Shown: positions 51,457 to 61,900 of the stretch, one piece after another
Layout of the letters: every line of letters starts with the position of its first letter
Position numbering within the stretch: the stretch's first letter is position 1
DNA from: Pogona vitticeps
Lineage: Eukaryota > Chordata > Lepidosauria > Squamata > Agamidae
NCBI RefSeq assembly: GCF_051106095.1
Contig: NC_135793.1
Location: 2,957,501 to 3,021,500, forward strand
DNA length: 64,000 nucleotides
Reading direction: 5' to 3'
Translations under genes and position numbers: made by a program
The notes under the pieces: generated by a model
The model's input: the letters and a program-made list of their open reading frames with translations, nothing else
Database searches by the model: none
Told to the model about the DNA's origin: nothing

Positions 51457-51685
51457 AGAACTACCAGAGTCATTACTCTATTTAATTGCCGTAGGTTCAG
51501 CCATTAGGTTTCTGGAATAAAATATCAGCATCAGCTTTGGCCCGATCTAGCATCTTCCACAGAACCAGCCTCATCTAGGCTGATTTGTATGAGGTCCCAA
51601 TTGAAACAGAAGGAATAGATTCTCCTTTGGGGGAAATGAAGGATGTTTTGGACCACTTTGGTGATTTGTATGTCTGAAATCGCTG
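51457..51685. other. Unique sequence
   Basis: Nothing recognised. Confidence 0.4.
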
Positions 51686-51687
51686 GA

Positions 51688-51872
51688 TAAATAGGTCAGT
51701 GGTTCAGTTCTCTGTGTGTGGAGCTAGAGGTTGGGAGTTCGATCCCCCCACGGTGCTTCCTGGGAGAAAGAGCTGGCCTGGGTGGCCTTGGGCCAGCTGC
51801 ACGGTCTCAAGGTTGCCCCTAGAGGAAGGGAAGGGCAAAGCACTTCTGAAGATTCTCTAGCGTACAATCTGC
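51688..51872 (+). mobile_element. Sauria-type SINE (plus)
   Basis: GTCAGTGGTTCAGTTCTCTG, TTGGGAGTTCGATCCCCCCA, GGTGGCCTTGGGCCAGCTGC and GGGCAAAGCACTTCTGAAGA. The 3' tail is missing. Confidence 0.75.
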
Positions 51873-52504
51873 AGCCAAACTTTCAATGCAAGTAGGGGAC
51901 AACATTTAAAGGCAACCAGGAGGCCCATGACTGGAGCTAGGGGTCTTAAATCTGCCGATTCTGTTTCACGTTTCTAGATTTCATTTCCGTCCATGCCCCA
52001 AAAGGAAAAGTTATAGCCATTTTGGTTTTCAGATGCAGGCCATCTGGATTTATATGCCCATCTAGATCTGGGGTACATAAAGCAAACCTGGCAGGAACTG
52101 AGCCACCATGGAACAAATCAGGATCCAGCCCCAAAAGCCAACCCTGAACATCACCTTGACTGGAAACAGATTCGTTTAAGTCTCAGCGCGTTGACCCAAA
52201 CCGTATCATCCTGTTTTTCTTTTTTTGTTCCTTTCAAAATCACAAGGGAGTTTAAAAGTTTGCAGCTGGCGGTTTCAGCGCATCCTTGTTAAGAGCTGCA
52301 GCGGGCTCACCCCATGTGACGTGGCTCTGGCTGCTTTAGTCAGGACAACCATATATCCTGTTCCCCCTTCTTGCTTGCCGCAGAGGAGCTGGAGAAAGAG
52401 AAGCCCACTGAGAGAGGCTCTGCAGGAGAGTGGAGCACTAGTCCTGCGGTGTCTTTGAAGGGAAGCTCTGCATGGAAGATGATAAGAACAAAGCATGGAA
52501 AGTC
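51873..52504. other. Unique / unclassified sequence
   Basis: 52,010-52,180 resembles the low-copy unnamed repeat seen near 3210 and 24420. No gene recognised. Confidence 0.35.
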
Positions 52505-52507
52505 TCT

Positions 52508-52705
52508 TCCAGAGGGTTTTTCAAGGTATACAGTACTCAGAAGTGCATTACCCTTCTCTTCCTCTAGAGGCAACCTTGGGACGGTGCAGCTTTCCCAAGG
52601 CTACCCAGGCTGGCTCTTCTTCCAGGAGGCACCATGGAGGAATTGAACTCCCAGCCTCCAGCTCTGCAGCCAGATACTTAACTCACTGAGCTATCCTTCT
52701 AGAAG
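52508..52705 (-). mobile_element. Sauria-type SINE (minus)
   Basis: The plus strand reads AAGTGCATTACCCTTCTCTT, GGCAACCTTGGGACGGTGCA, GGCTACCCAGGCTGGCTCTT, GGAATTGAACTCCCAGCCTC and ACTCACTGAGCTATCCTTCT. Confidence 0.78.
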
Positions 52706-52889
52706 GGGTGTTTGTGTCCATGTCATTGTGTGGTGCTTAGCGGATCAGAAGGTTCGGGTGCACCTTGATGAGCTCAGAGAAACAGAAAGGACCAGAAGCA
52801 TTTCCTTCAATGATGACAAAGGAAGGGAGATGGGACTGAACCCCAAAAGACACCCCAAGCAAAAGAAATACTCAAGTTTCCCCCTGCAC
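52706..52889. other. Unique sequence
   Basis: Nothing recognised. Confidence 0.35.
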
Positions 52890-52891
52890 AT

Positions 52892-53310
52892 CCCCGTTGC
52901 TGTCATTGTTATGTGCCATCACGTCATCTCCGACTTATGGCAATCCCACGAATCTCCAAAATGTCCTGTCATTAACAGTCCTGCTCAGCTCTTGCAAACT
53001 CAAGCCTGTGGCTTCCTTTCGAGAGCCTGTCCATCTCATATTGGGTCCTCCTCTTTTCCTGCTGCCTGCCACCTTTCCCAGCATGATTGTCTTTTCCAGA
53101 GAATCCCCCCTTTCTCATGATGTGCCAAAGTAAGACGGTCTCAACTTCAAAATTTTTGCCTCCAGAGAACATTCAGGCTTGAGTGGATCTAGGACCCACT
53201 TGTCTGTCCAGGGTATCTACAAAGTTCTCCTCCAACACCACATTTCAAAGGCATTGACCTTTCACCTGTCAGCTTTCCTCATTGTCCAGCTTTCACACAT
53301 GGGGATCGGA
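52892..53310 (-). mobile_element. Old RTE-type LINE 3' fragment (minus)
   Basis: The plus strand starts with the reversed terminus ATGTGCCATCACGTCATCTCCGACTTATGG, then CTCTTGCAAACTCAAGCCTG, TGATGTGCCAAAGTAAGACG and AACACCACATTTCAAAGGCA. Each block has its equivalent in the plus-oriented copy at 61115-61445. Longest member of the old lineage here. Confidence 0.75.
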
Positions 53311-53870
53311 AACACAAGACCCCCTAGTTAATTCCATATAATTTCTCAATATAGTTTCCCTGGTACAATTCTCTCAAAATTCAGATATCATCCCAAGGAA
53401 CAGGGTGACCTGTGTGTGTCTTGATTGCCCTTTGCTCAGATTGGTACAGTCCCACACACATGAATCTCATTGATTTTCTCTTCCACCACAATGCCGGCAT
53501 AACAGGTTTTGAGTTACTCCCTGTTTCCATAGTGATCCTCTTCAATCAAATAATCTTAATTCCCCAGTAGACACACTGGAAAAATGTGTAATAGTAGCAT
53601 TCACAAACATTAGTGAGATCAGAACTGGGGAGAGAAGAGAATTAATTTTTTTTTCCCAACTGTAGCTGCCAGAATCCTGCCACCCCTCCCTCCAGCCAGT
53701 ATGGCCACTTTTTTGTTGACTGTTCATGTTGTTTACCATTGGCCCGTTTATGTCTCATCTCAATTGTGTTTAGATTTGTACCTTCACTTTAATGTGTTGT
53801 GCATGCTTTGTTTGGTTGATGTCCAGCGTAAGGACGGTCTTTCGTTGTGGACAGTTTTTTTATCTATGTC
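53311..53870. other. Unique sequence
   Basis: Nothing recognised. Confidence 0.4.
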
Positions 53871-53940
53871 ACTGCTTCCCAACCTTGGGTCCTCAGATGT
53901 TCTTGGATGACAACTCTCAGACATCCTGTTTCAAGGACCT
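53868..53940. mobile_element. hAT MITE family A, left half
   Basis: CACTGCTTCCCAACCTTGGG, TCCTCAGATGTTCTTGGATG and ACAACTCTCAGACATCCTG are the family's left arm. The right arm is absent. Confidence 0.6.
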
Positions 53941-55194
53941 TGTGGCTTTTTCCCTTATTTTTCCTGAGCTAAGTAGGAAGGTCTTGATTCGGAAGTCGAA
54001 GATATCTTACAACACAGGTCATTAAAACCCATGCTTTCACATGTCTGGTCTGGAAATTTTGAGTCATCGGGCTAATTTCCGGCCATGATATATTTTTAGT
54101 GTTTTTAAGACGGACCAAACCAAACCACCCACTTCTGATACACTCACAGCCTGGAGCTGGTCTGGTTTCTCTGCCCAGTTGTTTCGTCCATTGGCAAAAC
54201 GAATTAATTTTCATATACCTATGAAAAACGTTCAGGGTGTTTGTGTAAGATGGGGAGGGGAAAGAATTTCTGACAATTACCGAACCCTTATAGTAGCTTA
54301 GCATGATGAGGGGTAATTATTGTCAACCCTTCTTTTCTCCAGTTCTCAGCGTGTGGACGGAACATTCAATGGGGTTTTGTTCCTGCCTAAAAGCTCCCTT
54401 TATAATTTTAGCATTATGTTGATAAATGCCAGTAATGAAACGGTATGGGCTTTATCGCCGGTGTTAACGCTCAATTTCTGTCTGATGGTTTAATATCAAT
54501 GTATAATCTCTGCCCATTATTTCAAATGAACATTTCCCAAGGCTTGGCACCGCCAAGCGATTCTTTTTGGGCTGGGGGAAAATCCGACGCTGTTCGGCTT
54601 TGTTAGTCGCCTCTCTCGCCTTTTGTCCTGTGCCGCGGAGGGGCCGGCTCTGCCATTTGCCGCTGAGAACGACTAATGGAGTCATTTCCCAGCGGTGGCG
54701 TGCGGAAAGCTGACCCCTGAGGCTGCCTCCATTCACAAAGCCGTGAGGTTGACTTATCAAGTGGGCCTTTTGAAAATGCAACACTCCCCTCTCTCCGAAA
54801 AGGCAGAAGGAGGTAGATTTTCTCGCCTGATCCAGGGCTGTTGTTTCCTTTCACTCCAGCATGTTACATAAATGTACATGTTGAAAAAGAAAGAAAGGAG
54901 AACCGGGTAGCTTTAAAGACAATGGCGTTTGTACTGCACAAAATGCAATAGATGTTGATAAAATTGGATCTTGAGTGATCTCTCTACCAAAGCATTGAAA
55001 AGTGACCTGTTTTGGACTACTTTTTTGAAGCTGTTCATGGAATCCCACCGATCATTGTGGCTGCGGGTTGCCGGGCGTCAGAATTTTAACCAAATTCCTT
55101 TTCAATTTTCTGCTCTCGGCTTGCCTTCTTCCTTCGTGGGGCAAAGGACGGAAATGGCCGCAAGGGTGCATGAGGTCAACGGAGCGTCACCAAG
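53941..55194. other. Unique sequence
   Basis: No gene. 54,340-54,850 is repeat-free and could be conserved non-coding DNA. Overlapping ORFs at 54464-54854 (-) lack domains. Confidence 0.35.
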
Positions 55195-55345
55195 GCAGCT
55201 TCCTTTCTGAACAGGAAGCCAAGGTGGAGCTAGTCCTAAACTAGCAAAGCCTTCTCTACCAAACCTGTTCTGCAGGTGAGCCACATTTTGGAGTCCGCCA
55301 GTCTGCCAGATGGAACATCCAGAATGGAGAATTAGAGGGTTTGTA
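55195..55345. mobile_element. Foldback element, partial second copy
   Basis: TTTCTGAACAGGAAGCCAAG, CTGCAGGTGAGCCACATTTT and CAGAATGGAGAATTAGAGGG parallel 31568-31720. The left arm is missing. Confidence 0.5.
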
Positions 55346-56295
55346 ATCCCCTCCAAATCCTATGCCTAATAATAATAGCAATATTTTTTTAAATTCCTGA
55401 TGAATGTGTTTAATGGCAGCTGTGAAAGCATTGCATTAATCACAATTTTCTATGCATAGAGGTGTATTGATTGGGAAAGCTAGAATGGATGGCTTTCTAC
55501 CTTCATGCATATATTTAGGATGCAGGGTGCCTTTCTTGTGGATGGGGTGGAGAGAGAGGGCCACCGGCCTTCGACTGCAAAATAATAAATCACGCTATGG
55601 GGCGACAGGGTTTAGAATCAAAATCCTGAAGGGTTCCAAGCTCCCTGATCAATGGGCTGGAAGGTGCCATGCACCATGTCGGGAGAAGTAAAAGTGGTCA
55701 GAAAGCATTTTAATGAACCCTTAAGAAAGACGACGATATTTACTCTAAACTTAGCTAGCCTTCCGTGTTTGTGGTCAAGTGACTTCGAAGCCCTTTGTAC
55801 GGCTCAGCCTGAATGGAGATGAGAACCTCCCCAAACTTTGGTATTGTTAAGCCTGGTTGCTATGACATGAAGAAGATGCCACTCCAGCCAGACAAGGGAC
55901 AGAGTGAGTCCCCTCCGATTTCCAACTCGCCTTTTCTATGAGGACAACTAGGTAGCCAGCCCAGTTTTGGCATTCCCTTTTTCTCCTGTCAGGTGTGCTA
56001 AAAAAGAATAAACGTTGATGGCTTAGGCAGCTTCTCCTGACAGAAGAAGAGCAGGAGAGAGAGAGAGAGAGAGCAATGAAGTAAGGCAAGTAAAAGGTGT
56101 CCTTAAGTAACTGTCCTTGAAAGACATTCTTATTTAAGGCCACATTATATTTAACACAATTGGTCAGCATGTCAAGATGGGGAGAAGCCAGAAAATATAA
56201 TTCTGGATCATTGCCGTAAAGCCAGCAGCTGTCATAAACAGAAGGTGGTGTTTAGCTTTCCTTCTGTGGCAACTAGAACATCACTGTCCAGATCT
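55346..56295. other. Unique sequence
   Basis: A (GA)n run of about 9 units lies at 56056-56074. Nothing else recognised. Confidence 0.4.
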
Positions 56296-56299
56296 TTAT

Positions 56300-56365
56300 T
56301 ATTTCTTTATGTGGTTATTTATTTATTTAATTTATATGCCACCCACACCACCCAAAGGTCTCTTT
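56300..56365 (-). mobile_element. LINE 3' terminus (CR1/L2-like, minus)
   Basis: TTATTTATTTATTTAATTTATATGCCACCC, then CACCCAAAGGTCTCTTTG. It matches the end at 32850-32905. Confidence 0.55.
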
Positions 56366-56447
56366 GTGATATCCTGCTATTCCACACTTCCCCCATATAA
56401 ATTACTGCACATATGAGGTGGAGATGGGGAAACACTGTTGTTGTGAC

Positions 56448-56580
56448 CACTGGTTCTCAACCTTGGCTTACTCAGGAGTTGTGGACTGCGACTCCCAGAA
56501 GCCTTCACCACCAACTGTGCTGGCTGGGGTTTCTGGGAGTTGCAGTTCAAAAACATCCGAGTAACAAAGATTGGGAACCT
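56448..56580. mobile_element. hAT MITE family A copy
   Basis: CACTGGTTCTCAACCTTGGC, GACTCCCAGAAGCCTTCACC, the inverse GGTTTCTGGGAGTTGCAGTT and the right end AAAGATTGGGAACC. Confidence 0.65.
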
Positions 56581-56583
56581 AGG

Positions 56584-56591
56584 CTCTAGAC
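56584..56591. repeat. 8-bp target duplication, left
   Basis: CTCTAGAC, identical to 56690-56697. Confidence 0.75.
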
Positions 56592-56689
56592 CAGTGGTTC
56601 CCAGCCTTGGGTGACATATCTCCCCCCATCTAGACCAAAGTCTACTCTGCCCCAAGGACATCTTGGGGGCCCAAGGTTGGGAACCAAGA
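56592..56689. mobile_element. Short hAT MITE with exact 8-bp target duplication
   Basis: A 98-bp element, CAGTGGTTCCCAGCCTTGGG ... CCCAAGGTTGGGAACCAAGA. It is flanked by CTCTAGAC on both sides. The centre differs from the rest of family A, so it is an internally altered relative. Confidence 0.75.
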
Positions 56690-56697
56690 CTCTAGAC
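56690..56697. repeat. 8-bp target duplication, right
   Basis: CTCTAGAC, directly after the element. Confidence 0.75.
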
Positions 56698-57289
56698 TTT
56701 TAACCAGTTGAGAATACTTATGGTGGTGATTGAGGTTCAGGCCAATAGCTGTTCATTTCATGCGGCTTGTCCTTTGTTCTGTAGAAAGGCTGGTGAGAAA
56801 TTGTCTCTCAAGACCAACAGGTACGAACCGTGTCTCTTCAGAGAATTGCCCGCAGCTGGTTGAAATCTTGAGAATCCTACCAGGGTCAGCTCAGGACATG
56901 TTACCGCATGAAGGAAAAGATGATCACCTCCATTCCATGTAGACAAGCTGACTGGATTGCCCGTTGAATCAGATGTCCACACGGGGAAGACAAAAATATC
57001 TTCTTTCATGCCCGAGGGCATCATACTGGTTTAGGGGTTAAAGGGCTGGGCAATGTGCTTCCACCCCCCCCCCCCAGCTCTCTCCTCCAAGAGGACACAG
57101 ATCTGAGGAACCTCTCCCTCCTGTGGTTATGTCTCATTCCCCTTAGCAGAGGCCATAGTAAACCTGTGTCCTTTCTTCCTTCGTGACCTTGGGGGTGGAA
57201 CAACTGGACACTCATGAAGGATCACCTTTCAGAAAAGGACCCAATGAAATTCCAATGGCTACAAGCTTTTCACTCAACTGAGTCAATCA
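56698..57289. other. Unique sequence
   Basis: A C-run lies at 57064-57075. Nothing else recognised. Confidence 0.4.
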
Positions 57290-57460
57290 GAGTCAGATGA
57301 CTCCAAACCCATATGAGCCTCCCTGGCTTTCAAGATCTTCATGAGAGGGTCTTTCTCTTGGTCCCGCCACCCTTACAAGCTTACCTGGTGAGGACACGAG
57401 AAAGGCCTTTTTTTGAAGCTTGCTCCCAGGCTCTGGACCGCCTTCCTCTAAGAAGCTAAA
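57290..57460 (+). mobile_element. LINE 3' UTR fragment (CR1/L2-like, plus)
   Basis: GCTTACCTGGTGAGGACACG, AGAAAGGCCTTTTTTTGAAG and GCTCCCAGGCTCTGGACCGC. This is the GGGA(C/A)AGGGCCTTCTC...CTCTGGAACTCCCTCCC block seen intact at 59870-59940. Confidence 0.45.
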
Positions 57461-58395
57461 CATTGACACCACAAGATTTGCAGAAGGATTGACTTACTAT
57501 TAAGCAATTGATTCAACGGGTTTCCTCTTAGCTTGGACAAGCAACAGGCATTGAAATGAGAAGGAGACCCAATGAATCGAAAATTAAGTGTTGTTTTCTG
57601 CTCACACAAATATGAAGGAAAACGACAATAAAAGTTATAATGCTGGTTAACATTCACACTGTGGTTTAAAAGTGCAACATAATCAAAATGTGTGTGGTTT
57701 ATCAAATAGGCTGCCTGGAAAATAGAGAGGATTATGCAACTACTCCGCCTGCATATTTTAGCCTTCCATTTGTCTTTATCTCTGCACATTATGCAAATAA
57801 CCAATTAGATTTCGAATCCCATTCATTCAGATATTTCACACTCTTTTTAAATATTCTGCCCATAGATTTGCTGAGTTGGAGAAGAGAGGCTGTGTCTCTC
57901 ATCTGTCAGCCATCTTGATCAGTGCCATTTGGAAGCAGATTTGAGAATGGGGAGATTCATTAGCAGAAACCGTTAATAAATAAGAACGGGACAGTGCTTC
58001 CTACAGAGAAAGGCTCTTGAAGGGGGAAAAACACACACACCCTGATTGTTAATATTGCATCATGGTGCCAAAAGACTCTAACATTGCTTTATTTCTGTGT
58101 TATTTAACACGGCCTGTCCCAATTTGCAAGTATGCTAATGATTACCCTCCAAACTATTCTTCTACATTCATATTCCCTATCCATAACGACCCTAATTACG
58201 AATGAGCAGCAATTAAGCTATTACAGCTAATGTAATATAATAGAACTCTGTTGGTGCTATTAAATTAAAGGCTAGGCTGTAAATAATGATAGAGTGATGG
58301 AAATGAGGAAAAAATGCTGGCAGGATCCGGCTGTCATTAATGAACTACTCCTGCATTAAGTCGAGACCTTGATGGGGAATTTTCCTTTAAATCAG
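57461..58395. other. AT-rich unique block, candidate conserved non-coding element
   Basis: Repeat-free with no ORF. It has many homeodomain-type TAAT cores between 58110 and 58350 (for example GCTAATGATTACC, GACCCTAATTACGAATGAG, GCAATTAAGC, TGTCATTAATGAAC). This composition is typical of ancient vertebrate enhancers, but conservation cannot be judged from one sequence. Confidence 0.3.
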
Positions 58396-58512
58396 TGGTT
58401 CCCAGCCTTGGGTCCTTAGATGTTCTTTGACTACAGCTCACAGAAGCCTTCACCACTAGCTGTGCTGGCCAGGATTTCTGGGAGTTGCAGTCCAGGAACA
58501 TCTGCGGAGCCA
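58396..58512. mobile_element. hAT MITE family A copy
   Basis: CAGTGGTTCCCAGCCTTGGG, GAAGCCTTCACCACTAGCTG, the inverse GATTTCTGGGAGTTGCAGTC. The right end is eroded near GCGGAGCCAAAACTGG. Confidence 0.7.
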
Positions 58513-58534
58513 AAACTGGATGGATGGATAGATA

Positions 58535-58960
58535 CAGTGGTGCTTCACTTGATGAGGATAATTTGTTCCGTTCAAATCGCTGTTAAGCGAAATCCTTGTC
58601 AAGTGAAATTAAAAAACCTATTGAAAAGCATTGAAAACCGGTTCAATGCATTCCAATGGGCAAAACACCTGCTCATTTTGCGAAGATCCTCCATTTTCCA
58701 GTGCCTGTAAAGTGAGGAATCCATCGTAAAGCACAGTGGGGAGCCATTTTGCACAGTGGGCGGCCATTTTAGAGCTGCCAATCAGCTGTTTTAAAATCGT
58801 CATCTAACAAAAAATCGGTTCCCGAAGCAGGGAACCAATCATCATTAAGTGATTTTTCCCCATAGGAACATCATTTTGCGGTTGCAATAGCGATCGCAAA
58901 AACTTCATCGTCAAGCAGTTTCGTTGTTTAACGAGGTAATTGTTAAGCGAGGCACCACTG
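58535..58960. mobile_element. Tigger/pogo-like MITE, complete
   Basis: A 426-bp element with left end CAGTGGTGCTTCACTTGATG and right end GTTAAGCGAGGCACCACTG. The TIR is CAGTGGTGCYTC(A/G)CTT. It is flanked by TA on both sides (58533-58534, 58961-58962), the Tc1/mariner target. The interior is non-coding. Left flank is GGATGGATAGATA and right flank TAGGTAGG, so it sits in a tetranucleotide run. Confidence 0.75.
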
Positions 58961-58962
58961 TA

Positions 58963-59115
58963 GGTAGGTAGGTAGGTAGGTAGGTAGGTAGGTAGGTAGG
59001 TAGGTAGGTAGGTAGGTAGGTAGGTAGGTAGGTGGGCGGAAGGAAGGAAGGAAGGAAGGAAGGAAGGAAGGAAGGAAGGAAGGAAGGAAGGAAGGAAGGA
59101 AGGAAGGAAGGAAGG
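58963..59115. repeat. Compound tetranucleotide array (TAGG)n(AAGG)n, second copy
   Basis: About 17 TAGG units, a GGTGGGCGG interruption, then about 19 AAGG units. Same motif order as 12345-12502. Confidence 0.95.
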
Positions 59116-59564
59116 AGATACAATAGATTGACAATTTGTCTTTTTCACTTTGACCGCTAAGAGGGACTTGGTAAAATGCCATATTTTGGAAAAAGAAAAG
59201 TATGCTAAGCTGCGGTGAAAGGAAAAGCAGAACTATTTTTTGCTGTGATTGCTTTACCCGGAAAGAGCCTCTAGGGGCAGAACCTTTGGACACAGTAAAA
59301 TCTGGGGACTGAATCCTGCGAAAATAACTCAGACGCAATTAAATCTCCAAGGTCTCATTAGGAAAGGCATTTACGAACAGAAGGGTTTAAGCAGAATTTC
59401 AGTGTTCATCTATATGACTTCATAGGGTGGGGTCGAGGGCCTTTTTTCTTTTCCCCCACACTGGGTGAATAAGGGAAATAGGAAAAGGACTGTTTGGGTT
59501 CTAGTAACTTGACATTTCAAGCTGTCCAGAATATCATAAGAACAGCAGTAATAATGCACTCATT
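59116..59564. other. Unique sequence
   Basis: Nothing recognised. Confidence 0.4.
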
Positions 59565-59725
59565 TGATTTATATCCCACCTTTCCTCGTGAAAGCCCAGG
59601 GCAGCTAATAAGCCGTATTGAGAAAGAAAAGAAAAAAAAAAACCACACAGCTTAAATCACTCAACGCAAATATTAGAACTGCAGTTAGCACATATGAAAA
59701 CTTAGAAACAGGAAAGTAGAAAGCA
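59565..59725 (-). mobile_element. LINE 3' tail fragment (CR1/L2-like, minus)
   Basis: CATTTGATTTATATCCCACC, TTTCCTCGTGAAAGCCCAGG, GCAGCTAATAAGCC. A variant of the tails at 18280, 22238 and 61680. Confidence 0.5.
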
Positions 59726-59854
59726 TAGGGGTCTAAAGTTACAAATATCTGCATAAATCAATAGCAGAACAAACAGCCAAACATAGTACCATTATACAGA
59801 GCAAGCCAGTAAACCTTAAGGGGATGAAGAATCTCGCAGTCCCACCACCTCCAC

Positions 59855-60265
59855 AGGTGCGCTTGTTAGGGACCTGGGAGAGGGCCTTCTCCTCTGTGGC
59901 TCCTCCTTTAGACTCTGGAACTCCCTCCCACTGGAGGCCAGCCTGGCCCCGTCTTTGCTGTCCTTCCAAAAGCAGGCAAAGACCTTTCTCTTCAGGCAAC
60001 CTTTCCCTTTAGGGTCTGGCTGAGTGAGTGGGATTTTTATTTATTTATTTATTTGATTTATACCCCGCCTATCTGGGCTACCAGATTTAAATGGAATGCT
60101 GTGCCGTATCATTTTGAATCTGGGTGTTGGTTTCATTTACCATATTTAGTGTGCTATTTGGTTGATTCTTTTTAAAATGTGTGTATATTTACTGTTTTTA
60201 ACTCTTACATGCCCTTTTAATGATGCAAGCCACCTTGGGTCCTTTTTAAGGAGAAAGGCGGGGTA
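59855..60265 (+). mobile_element. LINE 3' UTR and terminus (CR1/L2-like, plus)
   Basis: GACCTGGGAGAGGGCCTTCT, GACTCTGGAACTCCCTCCCA, CCTTTCTCTTCAGGCAACC, then AAGCCACCTTGGGTCCTTTT and GGAGAAAGGCGGGGTATGTA. This is the most complete 3' region of this family in the window. A reversed tail (60035-60080, TTTATTTATTTATTTGATTT then ATACCCCGCCTATCTGG) lies inside it, so a second copy appears to have inserted or inverted there. Confidence 0.6.
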
Positions 60266-60409
60266 TGTATGTATGTATGTATGTATGTATGTATGTATGT
60301 ATGTATGTATGTATGTATGTATGTATGTATGTATGTACGTACGTACGAATGAATGAATGAATAAATGAATAAATGAATAAATGAATGAATGAATGAATGA
60401 ATGAATGAA

Positions 60410-60484
<75 letters not shown>

Positions 60485-60485
60485 A
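60264..60485. repeat. Compound tetranucleotide array (GTAT)n(GAAT)n(AAAT)n
   Basis: Starts exactly at the end of the LINE terminus GGCGGGGTATG and passes through three related motifs over about 220 bp. The LINE tail probably seeded it. Confidence 0.95.
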
Positions 60486-61110
60486 TGCCACTCCTTAAAT
60501 ATCTCATTTGCCTTGAAAGCCCTATTAGGGTCACTCTAACTTTTAAGTATGAAAGTTGACTGGTTCACAAACTTCAGATTATTTATTCCAAAGTGACAGT
60601 CGTATGACAATCAAGCATTTTTTTCTTTTCCCATCCACTCTTCCGATCTCATTAAAATACATGAAATCACTTCCTCGCCATAATGAAGGATGGCTTTTCC
60701 CTCCAGTGGGAGAAATGCCATTTCCTATGGCTTGTGTTCTCGACGTAATGGACTTCTCTCTCCACTTCTAAGGTTTGACCTCTTTGCCTGGGTGCTGTAC
60801 CAATAAAATAGAAGAAAAGAATTAAGAATTCAAGCTGTTGTATTTTTGGTCCCTCGGAAGTTCAGAAGAAGTGTGAATAGAAACTGAAAGGGAAACACAC
60901 AAAAGCAGTGCCCTTGACCTGTGGAAGGGAAATAAATAAATAAATGATCAGCAACACCCCCATGTTGCAAAACCAGCCGACGTGGGGCCAAAGAGGAAGG
61001 ATATTAAGCAAAATGACAGCTTGGAAAGAGAGGATAGGTTGGGTGTGTTTCTGTTCCTCCCTTTCAAAAATAAAATGAAAATGCTTTCTTAATGGGAGTT
61101 AAGAAAGATG
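60486..61110. other. Unique sequence
   Basis: Nothing recognised; a short AAAT run lies near 60930. Confidence 0.4.
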
Positions 61111-61114
61111 ACAG

Positions 61115-61447
61115 GGAAAAAAAATGATTTGTTGGAAATGTGGTGCTCGAAGAGACAGCTTTGCAAATACCCTGGCAGAAAGACGGAGGATTCGCTCCTG
61201 GATCAAATCAAGCCAGAACTCTCTCGGGAGGCAAAAACTGAGGCTGTCCTGCTTTGGGCACACCATTAAAAGACATGATTTCCCCAGGAAAGACAATAAC
61301 GCTACAAAATGGACTGACTCGCTAAACGAAGCCACAGGCTTGAGTTTGCAAGACCTGAGCTGGCTCGTTGAGGACAGGGCATTTTGGAGATGGCTCATTC
61401 GTAGGTCACCCTAAGTCAGAGGCGACGTGGCAGTGCACAACAATTGA
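61115..61447 (+). mobile_element. Old RTE-type LINE 3' fragment (plus)
   Basis: One open frame reads ICWKCGARRDSFANTLAERR, QKLRLSCFGHTIKRHDFPRK, TKWTDSLNEATGLSLQDLSW and LVEDRAFWRWLIRRSP, equivalent to the BovB ELWCWRR...LKLRLQYFGHLMRR...WLDSV...LREAVEDRRAW region but strongly different. It ends CACCCTAAGTCAGAGGCGAC + GCACAACAA. A separate, older RTE lineage than the BovB pieces. Confidence 0.75.
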
Positions 61448-61670
61448 AAAATTAGAACTGTTGCAGGATTCAAATGTGATAGGAAACGGAAGAAAACAGG
61501 GGGAGAGAACAAAATGAGGGTGGAGAAGAATAAAAGACTGTTTCTTAAGAGAAAGAAGTAAGATTCTTGGGTTGTTTTTTTCCCAATTCCTGCCTGCGGG
61601 TTAATTAATGAGTTGGCAAGTTAAAAGGGAGATGGAAATTATTCGTGGCACAGAAGGCTTTTTTTTAAAA
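61448..61670. other. Unique sequence
   Basis: Nothing recognised. Confidence 0.4.
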
Positions 61671-61674
61671 AAAA

Positions 61675-61900
61675 AAAATTATTTATTTATTTAAAATATT
61701 TTCATCCTGCCTTTTTCTTTGAAAATGATCCAAGGCAGTGTGCAGCACTGAAATACAATATTTAAAGTTGAAAACCATGTATTCAAAAGCGGCCAACGGC
61801 CATAAAAGACAATATTTTGTGCTATTAACCCTGAGTACAAAGAGGCACCGTACATCGTTAAAAGGCAACATTAAAGCTAAGAACAAGATGCACACAAACA
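61675..61900 (-). mobile_element. LINE 3' tail fragment (CR1/L2-like, minus)
   Basis: TTATTTATTTATTTAAAATATTTTCATCCTGCC, TTTGAAAATGATCCAAGGCAG, ACAATATTTAAAGTTGAAAAC and a body to about 61900. Best-preserved copy of the group at 18280/22238. Confidence 0.55.
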
